A stretch of 22,622 bases of DNA from Glo-17 sp964549735 (GTDB lineage: Bacteria > Krumholzibacteriota > Krumholzibacteriia > LZORAL124-64-63): NCBI GenBank assembly GCA_964549735.1, contig CAZJWO010000058.1, forward strand, positions 1 to 22,622. Direction: 5' to 3'. This document shows, piece by piece, positions 1 through 6,588 of the stretch. The position numbers and the translations under genes were made by a program. Every line of letters begins with the position of its first letter. Position 1 is the first letter of the stretch. The notes under the pieces are model-generated. The model was not told the origin of the DNA. It did no database searches and was given only the letters and a program-made list of their open reading frames with translations.

Positions 1-803
1 ACCCGCACCCAGTCCACGAGCAGGGTCTGGGGGAACTGCGTCGTCGCATCGGGCGAGCCGACGAAATTGCCGCCGACCGCGAGGTTCAGGATGATGAAGA
101 ACGGGCGGTTGAAGACCCAGCGCGCGCCGGTGGGCAGGTCGGCGCGGCTTCGCCGCTGGTAGACCTGGTTGTTCACGAGCCAGGTGACCGAGTCGGTGTC
201 CCACTCGATGGCGAAGACGTGGAAGCCGGCGTCGAATCCGGCGCCCGGCAAGGTGTAGCGCCCGGTGATGGCGGCGCCGCCCGCGTACCCCGGACCGTGC
301 AGGCTGCCGTGGACGACGTTCGGCTCCTGGCCGCGATACTCCATGATGTCGATCTCGCCGCAGCCGGGCCAGCCGACCGTCTCGAAGTTGTCGCCCAACA
401 GCCAGAACGCGGGCCACAGGCCGCGCCCGGACGGCATCTTGATGCGGGCCTCGAAGCGTCCATAGGCGCGCGAGAACCGGCCCTGGGTCTTGATGCGTCC
501 GGATGTGTAGTTGCGGCCCGCGAATGTTTCTTGCCTCGCGGTGATGGCCAGCCGGCCCTCGCCGTCGAGGGAGACGTTCTCGGGACGGTCGGTCGTGAAT
601 TCGAGCTGGGCATTGCCCCAGTCCGTGCCGAGGTCGAAGACCCACTTGGCCGGGTCGGGCAGCTGTCCGGCGGGGCCCTCGAAATCGTCCTGCCAGAGCA
701 GGACGACCTCCTGGGGGCCCATGTCCGAAGAGGAGCAGCCGCCGAGGAGCAGAACGGCCGTCATGCCGGAGACGACCAGCGTCCGGAAGCGTCGGCTCCT
801 CAT
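1..803 (-). CDS. Glycoside hydrolase family 16 lipoprotein (endo-beta-1,3-glucanase/laminarinase type), 3'-truncated by the window edge
   Basis: Read by translating the complement from 803; 267 full codons are present and the C-terminus lies outside the window. The N-terminus is a lipoprotein signal (basic start, hydrophobic core, lipobox LGGC with Cys at residue 23), so the enzyme is probably anchored in a membrane facing the periplasm or surface. The GH16 signature EIDIME lies at residues 150-155 (nucleophile Glu150, helper Asp152, acid/base Glu155). The family's terminal block (NLAVGGNF, then a Phe-Pro-Gln and VDWVRV) is at the window edge, so only a few residues of the catalytic domain, or an extra C-terminal module, can be missing. 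The match to laminarinase-type GH16 is strong; exact linkage preference is inferred. The ATG overlaps the ROK stop codon (ATGA), indicating translational coupling. Confidence 0.93.
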   Translation of the reverse strand, partial: MRSRRFRTLVVSGMTAVLLLGGCSSSDMGPQEVVLLWQDDFEGPAGQLPDPAKWVFDLGTDWGNAQLEFTTDRPENVSLDGEGRLAITARQETFAGRNYTSGRIKTQGRFSRAYGRFEARIKMPSGRGLWPAFWLLGDNFETVGWPGCGEIDIMEYRGQEPNVVHGSLHGPGYAGGAAITGRYTLPGAGFDAGFHVFAIEWDTDSVTWLVNNQVYQRRSRADLPTGARWVFNRPFFIILNLAVGGNFVGSPDATTQFPQTLLVDWVR

Positions 804-2062
804 GAGCTCGTGCCTGTCGCGCCCGCGGGGCCATCGACCACGGCCAGCAGCCGGCAATCGGTCAGCGCTTCCTTGAGCACCATCGTTGCGGCGCCGACCG
901 CCACCGATTGCGGCCCCAGTTCGCTCGTGCGCAGCTCGGCTGCCGCGACCAGGCTGACCAGCGTGCGTTGCCGGACCGTTTCGCGCACGGGCTCGAGCAG
1001 CAGCTCGCCGAGGCCGGCGAGGTCGCCCCCGAGCACGACCATCGACGGGTTCATCAGGTTCAGCAGACCGGCCACGGCGATGCCGATGTACTCGGCCGCT
1101 TCGGTGGCGACCTTCTGCGCGAGCGCGTCTCCGGCGAGCGCGGCCCGTTCGATGTCGGCGATGGACACCGGTCCCGTGCCGAGCCGACCGCCGGGCGCGG
1201 CGGCTCGCAGTTCGATCGCGCGCTCGATCAGGGCCTGGGTTCCCACCACGGTGGCGAGGCAGCCCCGCAGTCCGCAAATGCACGGCTTGCCCTGCGGCGC
1301 GATGGCCAGGTGACCGATCTCTCCGGCGACGCCGGTCGCGCCGCGGTAGATGTCGCCGTTGATCACATAGCCGCAGCCGACGCCGGTGGCCAGTTTGATG
1401 TAGGCGAAGTCGTCGACCCCGCGCCCGGCGCCCCACCAGCGCTCGGCCAGGGCGCCGAGGTTCGCGTCGTTGTCGACCATCAGCGGCACGCCGAGGCGCT
1501 CGCCGAGGGCTTCGAGCCCCAGACGACCCCGCCACGCCGGCAGGACGACCTCGGAAAGACGTTCGGGACGGGAAGGGTCCACCGGGCTGGGGACAGCCAC
1601 GCCGACGCCGACGAGCGGCCGGTCACCGGTCACCTCGGCCAGGCAGAGGTCGCACAATTCCGACACCAGCGCGCGGGTGCCGTCCGGGTCGGTGCGCACG
1701 GGGTGCTCGCTGGTTCGCCACGCGACGACCCGGCCGCGCAGGTCGGTGAGCGCCGCGCCGACGTGCGCCGCGCCCATCTCCACGCCGAGGATCAACGCCG
1801 CGTCGTCGCGGAACTCGATGATGATCGGCCGCCGGCCGCCGCGGGACTCGCCGACCCCGCGTTCGACGATCAAGCCCGTGGGCAGGAGTTCGCCGACCAC
1901 CTCCGAGACCGTCGAGCGCGACAGCCGGGCCCGCTGGGCGATCTCGGCCCGGGAGATCCGCCGCTCCTGCCAGATCAGGCGCAGGACCGCGTTGGCCAGC
2001 GGCCGCGGGCGATCCGGATCTTCCCGCCGGATGCCTTTCCAACGCAATCCGCTGTCATTCAC
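800..2062 (-). CDS. ROK-family transcriptional regulator (NagC/XylR/Mlc type)
   Basis: The 420-aa protein has an N-terminal winged helix-turn-helix (about residues 23-75) followed by a ROK sugar-binding domain. The ROK zinc site is visible as GEIGH (His251) and CICGLRGC (Cys261, Cys263, Cys268). The residue after the last Cys is Leu-Ala rather than the usual Leu-Glu. The phosphate-binding motif of ROK kinases is degenerate (VEMGAAHVG instead of D-x-GGT), although the Asn-Asp-Ala of the catalytic region (198-200) remains, so a sensor/repressor rather than a kinase is likely. The start is GTG at 2062, preceded by AAGGAG at 8-nt spacing. It lies 39 bp downstream of the glycan-binding lipoprotein and overlaps the GH16 gene by 4 bp, so it probably controls this beta-glucan operon in response to a released sugar. 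The ligand is unknown. Confidence 0.93.
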   Translation of the reverse strand: MNDSGLRWKGIRREDPDRPRPLANAVLRLIWQERRISRAEIAQRARLSRSTVSEVVGELLPTGLIVERGVGESRGGRRPIIIEFRDDAALILGVEMGAAHVGAALTDLRGRVVAWRTSEHPVRTDPDGTRALVSELCDLCLAEVTGDRPLVGVGVAVPSPVDPSRPERLSEVVLPAWRGRLGLEALGERLGVPLMVDNDANLGALAERWWGAGRGVDDFAYIKLATGVGCGYVINGDIYRGATGVAGEIGHLAIAPQGKPCICGLRGCLATVVGTQALIERAIELRAAAPGGRLGTGPVSIADIERAALAGDALAQKVATEAAEYIGIAVAGLLNLMNPSMVVLGGDLAGLGELLLEPVRETVRQRTLVSLVAAAELRTSELGPQSVAVGAATMVLKEALTDCRLLAVVDGPAGATGTSS

Positions 2063-2101
2063 TCGGCCGTCTCCTTCGGATGGGATGCGTCCCGCGCTAT
2101 A

Positions 2102-3466
2102 CTAGCGGTGAAAGAGGACGTTATCCAACAAGATATTACGCGCGTTGGTCGTGGAGATGATCAACTGCGCCAGATGCGCGCGGCTCTGCAAACCGAAGTC
2201 TGACAGCGGGATATCGAGCACACACCATTGCTCAGGGACGAAGGCCGGCACGGTCTGGTCGGTGAACGTGAGTTCGGACTGGTCGAGCGGCTGGTTCCAG
2301 ATCCCATCCTCGCCGAAGTCGACCAGCTTGACGCGCAAGAGCGTGCCGACGGGCGCCCAGACGTCCAGGCGGAGATGGGTCATGTCGGACGCGTCGATGA
2401 GCCCGGTCGTGAATTCGATGCCTGCGTAGGTGAGGTTGGTGTAGACCTTGACGTTGCCGCCGGCGACCACGAGGTCCTCGACCGGCCCGCTCACGCTCCA
2501 GCCGGCGCGCCAGGTGTCGACCGCAACGGTGGCGTACGCGTCGCTGAACAGGGCGATGACGTCGCTTGCCGGGTACGCGGGCGCCGGGGCCGCCGCAGAC
2601 GGGGTCGGCAGCACGTTGAGCGTGGTCGTTCCCTGGACGTCGACGGCGCCGAGGGTGGCGGTCACCGTCGCCGAGCCGCTGCCGACGGTCGTCATCACGC
2701 CTCCGGCGGCGACGGCGACCGTCTCGTCGGAAGAGAAATAGTCGAAGTAACGCGGCGAATGCTGGATCTCGATGTCCTCGCCGTTGACATTGAACGTGAC
2801 GCGGGTCTGTTCCGCCGCCACCGACATGCCGACGAATCTGTTGATGGCGCGCGTCGCCATGGCGGGTCGCGGGTCGGTGATGGTCCCGATCCGCGCGAAA
2901 TGGATCTCGTCGAACCAGAGCGTGTAGCCCTGATTGTTCTCGTGGCCTTCGGCGAAGAAGAACAATCCCCGCTCGAGCGTCAGGCGCGACGGGTCGGGAA
3001 TCGGAATGATCACCGCCGACCAGCTCGTCGTCAGCGGGATGGCGGATCGCTGCGCCTCGTAGAGCGACGTGCCGGTGTTGTCGTTGCCCAATCCGGCGAC
3101 GTTGAGAGTGGCCGGGATGCTCGACCTGGCGTGGAAGACGAGGGCATCGTAGCTGGAGAGGTCGCGGACGAACGAACTCGTGAACGCTCCGCCGGCGAAC
3201 GTGCCCCCTTCGACGCCGGGCCCTGGTACCGTGACGCGCAGCGAGGCGGCGCCGGCGAAGAACACGTCCCTGTCGATGGCGACGGCGGTGAGCGAGGAGC
3301 CGAGGAACGCCTGGAAGTCGACACCGTCGCCGAACGTATCGTCGAAGACGAGCGGATCGTCGCTGATCGGCGCGGGAGCAAGACCGGCGAGGTCCCGTTC
3401 GCTGCACCCGGGCAGAGCCGCCCCGATGCAGAAGAGGATCGCGACCACATGATTCTTCAGGCGCAT
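2102..3466 (-). CDS. Glycan-binding lipoprotein with two beta-sandwich domains and an Ig-like domain
   Basis: The 454-aa protein starts at ATG 3466, with GGAGG six bases upstream. The signal peptide ends in lipobox LPGC (Cys21). Residues about 38-195 look like a carbohydrate-binding/galactose-binding-like sandwich that ends with the typical WFDEIHFARIG strand. Residues about 196-288 resemble a bacterial Ig-like (Big_2) domain. A Pro/Ala linker follows (about 289-300). The C-terminal domain (about 300-454: VISLFSDAY-like start, KLVDFG, LDIPLSDF, LLDNVLFH end) is of a type commonly fused to GH16 laminarinases in Bacteroidetes. No catalytic motif was seen. It is the first gene of the operon with the ROK regulator and GH16, so it probably captures beta-glucan at the surface. 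The domain identities rest on pattern recognition, not on a profile search. Confidence 0.72.
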   Translation of the reverse strand: MRLKNHVVAILFCIGAALPGCSERDLAGLAPAPISDDPLVFDDTFGDGVDFQAFLGSSLTAVAIDRDVFFAGAASLRVTVPGPGVEGGTFAGGAFTSSFVRDLSSYDALVFHARSSIPATLNVAGLGNDNTGTSLYEAQRSAIPLTTSWSAVIIPIPDPSRLTLERGLFFFAEGHENNQGYTLWFDEIHFARIGTITDPRPAMATRAINRFVGMSVAAEQTRVTFNVNGEDIEIQHSPRYFDYFSSDETVAVAAGGVMTTVGSGSATVTATLGAVDVQGTTTLNVLPTPSAAAPAPAYPASDVIALFSDAYATVAVDTWRAGWSVSGPVEDLVVAGGNVKVYTNLTYAGIEFTTGLIDASDMTHLRLDVWAPVGTLLRVKLVDFGEDGIWNQPLDQSELTFTDQTVPAFVPEQWCVLDIPLSDFGLQSRAHLAQLIISTTNARNILLDNVLFHR

Positions 3467-3527
3467 GACGAGCCTCCGCGGCGTTTCGACGGACGACTGC
3501 TACGAGCGCGAGCGCCGATACCGGCCT

Positions 3528-3550
3528 CTTTGTACGGTTGCCGATCAAAG
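3528..3550. promoter_or_regulatory. Putative operator A: 23-bp palindrome CTTTG-N13-CAAAG
   Basis: The arms are CTTTGTACGG and CCGATCAAAG around a 3-nt centre; 8 of 10 positions are symmetric. It has the same length, outer arms and CGG/CG core as the site at 3654-3676, and each sits on the -10/+1 of one of two divergent promoters. ROK repressors such as Mlc and NagC bind long palindromes of about 23 bp. The local ROK protein is therefore the best candidate, which is inference. Confidence 0.65.
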
Positions 3551-3577
3551 AATGCAGGATCAGCGCGACCGTGTCAA
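3549..3577 (-). promoter_or_regulatory. Sigma70-type promoter of the lipoprotein-ROK-GH16 operon
   Basis: On the minus strand a perfect -35 TTGACA (3577-3572) is followed by a 17-nt spacer and a -10 CATTCT (3554-3549). Transcription would begin near 3542, leaving a leader of about 75 nt before the ATG at 3466. The 23-bp palindrome at 3528-3550 overlaps the end of the -10 and the expected start point. Confidence 0.7.
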
Positions 3578-3628
3578 GCGGTAATGGCACCCGGCGCCAC
3601 GGCCAGGACGCCGGACCAGAAACGCCCG

Positions 3629-3657
3629 TTGACTCGGTATGTCCGCGATGATACTTT
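3629..3657 (+). promoter_or_regulatory. Sigma70-type promoter of the MFS symporter
   Basis: TTGACT (3629-3634), a 17-nt spacer and TACTTT (3652-3657) fit a sigma70 promoter reading toward the symporter, with a start near 3664 and a leader of about 70 nt. The palindrome at 3654-3676 overlaps the -10 and the start point, as expected for repression by steric block. Confidence 0.68.
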
Positions 3658-3676
3658 GTTCGGGCTACGCACAAAG
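3654..3676. promoter_or_regulatory. Putative operator B: 23-bp palindrome CTTTG-N13-CAAAG
   Basis: The arms CTTTGTTCGG and ACGCACAAAG are symmetric at 8 of 10 positions around a 3-nt centre. The site matches operator A in length, outer arms and inner CG step. It lies immediately after the -10 of the symporter promoter. Two matching sites in one divergent region suggest that one regulator controls uptake and hydrolysis together. Confidence 0.65.
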
Positions 3677-3718
3677 GGAGAGGGGCTATTGCCTCGATCC
3701 GTGGCGCAGGGAGAAGCG

Positions 3719-3736
3719 ATGGTCACGGTCCGATGA
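3719..3736 (+). CDS. Five-codon minicistron (MVTVR) coupled to the symporter start
   Basis: AGGGAG (3708-3713) lies five bases before this ATG, an ideal spacing. The symporter ATG at 3733 is 19 bases from the same Shine-Dalgarno and has no site of its own. The mini-ORF's TGA overlaps the symporter start as ATGA, a classic reinitiation arrangement. The sequence supports the geometry; translation of the minicistron is inference, and the peptide itself probably has no function. Confidence 0.4.
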   Translation: MVTVR

Positions 3737-5211
3737 ACGCCGCCGCCCACGCGAGGACCGCGCCAGAGGATCGCGTCCGATTCACGCACAAGCTGGCGTA
3801 CGGGTCCGGCGCGTTCGTCAACAACCTGCTGGCGGCGGCCAGCGGCGGCATGATGATCGTCTTGAATCTGGGCCTGGGCATGAACCCGGCGCTGGTCGGC
3901 CTCCTGGGCGCCCTTCCCCGGTTGACCGACGCGCTCACCGATCCGCTGATGGGGTTCATCTCCGACAACACCAGGTCCCGCTGGGGGCGCCGGCGTCCGT
4001 ACATCTTCCTCGGCGCGATCCTCGCCGGCGTCATCTTCGCCCTGCTTTGGCAGCTGCCGCGAGGCCAGAGCGAGCAGTTCTATTTCGTGTACTTCTTGAT
4101 CGGCTCGATCCTCTTCTATATCGGCTACACGGTGTTCGCGACACCCTGGGTCGCTCTCGGCTACGAATTGACGCCCGACTACCACGAGCGGACCCGGCTG
4201 ATGGGAACCCAGAACTTCATCGGTCAGCTGGCGTACGTCGTTTCGCCATGGTTCCTGTGGTTCATGACGCAGGAACGTTGGTTCTCCGACCAGGTGGCGG
4301 GAGCCGCGGTCCTGGCGATCATCGTCGCGCTGGTGGCCATCGCTCTGGGCGTGCTGCCGGCCATCGTGCTGCGTGAACGCATGCAGGCGATCGCCGCGAC
4401 CGCGCGGGCGGCAAGCAGCCGTATGACCGCGGCGTCGGCCGGCAAGGCGCTGCGCCGCAATCTCGCGGAGTTCGGCCGGGGCTTCGGCGAGACGCTCGCC
4501 TCGCGGCCGTTCCTGAAGCTCTGCCTCGCGACGTTCCTGGTGTTCAACGGCTTCATGCTCATCTCGTCCTTCCAGTTCTACGTCATCATCTACTACGTCT
4601 GCGGCGGCGATCAGGCCGTCGGCGCCAAGTACGCGGGGTATGCCGGTACGGTGGGCGGCGTCAGCACCTTCGCGGTCGTCGCGTTCGTGGCCTGGCTCGG
4701 GACCAGGATCGGCAAACGGCACGCATTCTTCGTGTCGACGGGCCTATCGATGCTCGGCTACGTGCTCAAGTGGGTCTGCTACAACCCCGCCATGCCGCTG
4801 CTGGTGGTGCTGCCGGCGCCGTTGCTGGCTTTCGGCCTGGGCGGACTCTTCACCCTGATGCCGTCGATGGTCGCGGACGTCGTCGATACCGACGAGTTGA
4901 AGACCCGGCAGCGGCGCGAGGGCATGTTCGGCTCGGTCTTCTGGTGGACCGTGAAGCTCGGCATGGCCGCCGCGCTGGCCGGCGGCGGCTACCTGCTCAA
5001 CGCCACGGGATTCGACGTCGCGCTCGGCGGGGCGCAACCGCAGCGCACGATCACCCTGCTGCGCCTGTGCGACGCGGGCATCCCCATCATCTCGTCGGCC
5101 ATCGCGATCTGGGCGGTCGCGGCCTATTCGATCACCGAGGCCAAAGCGAACGAGGTCCGCCGCGAACTGGAACGCCGTCGCGGCAAGGCCGTCGCTGCCG
5201 AGACTCCCTGA
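3733..5211 (+). CDS. GPH-family (glycoside-pentoside-hexuronide:cation) MFS sugar symporter
   Basis: The 492-aa polytopic membrane protein has about 12 hydrophobic segments. The family signature between helices 2 and 3 is present: RLTDALTDPLMGFISDNT (Asp66, Asp70, Asp78) followed by RSRWGRRRPY (81-90). A second conserved stretch, the FVAWLGTRIGKR region, lies in the C-terminal half. The central loop (about residues 212-250) is basic and Ala-rich. The protein should import a mono- or oligosaccharide with a cation through the inner membrane. It diverges from the glycan-binding lipoprotein/ROK/GH16 operon and shares a palindromic operator type with it, so beta-gluco-oligosaccharides or glucose are the likely cargo (inferred). 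No closer upstream in-frame ATG, GTG or TTG was found, so 3733 is kept as the start. Confidence 0.93.
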   Translation: MNAAAHARTAPEDRVRFTHKLAYGSGAFVNNLLAAASGGMMIVLNLGLGMNPALVGLLGALPRLTDALTDPLMGFISDNTRSRWGRRRPYIFLGAILAGVIFALLWQLPRGQSEQFYFVYFLIGSILFYIGYTVFATPWVALGYELTPDYHERTRLMGTQNFIGQLAYVVSPWFLWFMTQERWFSDQVAGAAVLAIIVALVAIALGVLPAIVLRERMQAIAATARAASSRMTAASAGKALRRNLAEFGRGFGETLASRPFLKLCLATFLVFNGFMLISSFQFYVIIYYVCGGDQAVGAKYAGYAGTVGGVSTFAVVAFVAWLGTRIGKRHAFFVSTGLSMLGYVLKWVCYNPAMPLLVVLPAPLLAFGLGGLFTLMPSMVADVVDTDELKTRQRREGMFGSVFWWTVKLGMAAALAGGGYLLNATGFDVALGGAQPQRTITLLRLCDAGIPIISSAIAIWAVAAYSITEAKANEVRRELERRRGKAVAAETP

Positions 5212-5399
5212 CCGGAACGTTTCGGGCAGACTGGCGCCGCGCCGACCGGGATGCGGCCGCCGCACGTCATGCCGGTTTTCCTCAAGCCTTTATGATCACG
5301 GTCGATCGAATTCCGGACGACCGATCGCAAGCGGCGGTCATACGAACATCGGCGCCAGGAGCAGAATCCACACCGGGCGCGTCACCCAGGAGGGTTTCC

Positions 5400-6440
5400 A
5401 TGTCGAGATCGCGTGTCGCGGCCTGTCTCGCCTTCGCCGCACTCATCTTCGCCGCCGGCTGCAGCGACAGCAGTCGCCCCCAGCGTCCGGGCCTCGGCCT
5501 GGAGAAGTACCAGCAAGACGTCGTCCAGGGGATGCCGGTGAGCCTGTCGGCCGCCAAGGGCCTGGACAGCGCTTCGCTCCGGGTCTACATCAACAAGATC
5601 TTCAACGATCCGAGCGAGCCGGGCAATCTCGTCGCGGAAGCGGGACACCTAGACGCGATGATCGACGTGATCAACATCGGCGTGACCGCAGACCACGAGC
5701 CCAACCCCGAATCCATGCAGACCGCTTTCGAGGTCATCCCGAACCCCGATCAGACGCTGGCGCTGCCGTTCTTCGGCGAGAGCGTGGCCATCGATTACCT
5801 GGTCAAGATGCACGACAGCGCCGACGGCGCGCAGTACGCCGGCTACAAGATGGACGCCGACGCGCAGACGATCGTCGTCTTCAGCACGCCGGCCCCCGGC
5901 GCCGGTCCTCGCGACCACACGTTGTTCTGCGGCAAGAAGGAGAACGGCGAGGTCCACATCTGGCAGGCGATCATCGGGGTCGATGCCGGCGGCGACTGGT
6001 ACAAGGCCTGGGCCTACAAGATCCGGATCGCCGGCGACGAAGGGAAGTTCGAGTTCGCTCAGGGCGGTTCTGGGCTATTCGATGGCGAGATCTACAGCGG
6101 GACGATGACCTCGGCCGGTTTCGCGCGGGATCACTTCGTGTTCCGGGCGCGGGAGAGCTCCTTCGCCCACGGCAACCTGGATCAAGCCAACCTGTATGAC
6201 TACGCCGGCGGCGATTTCGTGGTCGTCGACGACGTGGCGCTGGGCGAGGCCGGCGATGAGCGCAACGGCGGCGTGCTGCTGCCCGGCGATCTGCCCCGGC
6301 CCGAGAGCATTTCCGTCGCGGACTGGGAGGCCATGCTCGCATTCGCGTCGATCATCGGCGATCCGGACGATCAACCCGGCATCGTGCCGATGTCGCTGGC
6401 CGAGTTCAACGACAGCTTCATCCGCGCGAAGTTCGACTGA
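5400..6440 (+). CDS. Hypothetical lipoprotein of 346 aa
   Basis: The start at ATG 5400 is fixed by a strong AGGAGGG (5388-5394) six bases upstream of the codon and by the signal peptide that begins there: basic N-terminus, hydrophobic stretch and lipobox AAGC with Cys21. The reading frame stays open much further upstream, but that part overlaps the symporter gene in another frame. The mature part is acidic and soluble with no membrane segments, rich in Asp/Glu and with several aromatic beta-type stretches (DYLVKMHDS, IWQAIIGVD, WYKAWAYKIRIAG). I do not recognise a family or a catalytic motif. It may be transcribed alone; a TATGAT lies at 5291-5296, but no matching -35 is visible. It may or may not belong to the glucan locus. 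Confidence 0.85.
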   Translation: MSRSRVAACLAFAALIFAAGCSDSSRPQRPGLGLEKYQQDVVQGMPVSLSAAKGLDSASLRVYINKIFNDPSEPGNLVAEAGHLDAMIDVINIGVTADHEPNPESMQTAFEVIPNPDQTLALPFFGESVAIDYLVKMHDSADGAQYAGYKMDADAQTIVVFSTPAPGAGPRDHTLFCGKKENGEVHIWQAIIGVDAGGDWYKAWAYKIRIAGDEGKFEFAQGGSGLFDGEIYSGTMTSAGFARDHFVFRARESSFAHGNLDQANLYDYAGGDFVVVDDVALGEAGDERNGGVLLPGDLPRPESISVADWEAMLAFASIIGDPDDQPGIVPMSLAEFNDSFIRAKFD

Positions 6441-6478
6441 GTCTCCGCGGCCGCGATCGCAGCCTCCGGACACTCCGA

Positions 6479-6504
6479 TTTGCGCCGGCGCGAGCCGGCG
6501 CAAA
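6479..6504. terminator. Perfect 11-bp GC-rich stem-loop between convergent genes
   Basis: The stem arms at 6479-6489 and 6494-6504 pair without mismatch around a GCGA tetraloop, 38 bp after the lipoprotein stop and 84 bp beyond the stop of the convergent PLP-enzyme gene. The outer pairs are A-T, but there is no proper U-tract on either strand. It may be a bidirectional terminator or a 3'-end protecting hairpin. Confidence 0.6.
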
Positions 6505-6588
6505 ATCGTTGGCGGATGGTCGAGTCGCGGGCTACCCGTCGCAGCCCAGAGCTGCTTGCCACTCTGCCGCCAATCCGTGGGTCGGGAT

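Noticed and set aside
2228..3736. Long plus-strand open frame antisense to the glycan-binding lipoprotein
   Set aside because: It mirrors the high third-position GC of the real gene, its translation is Arg/Gly/Asp/Val-rich without motifs, and the opposite strand has a signal peptide, Shine-Dalgarno and domains.
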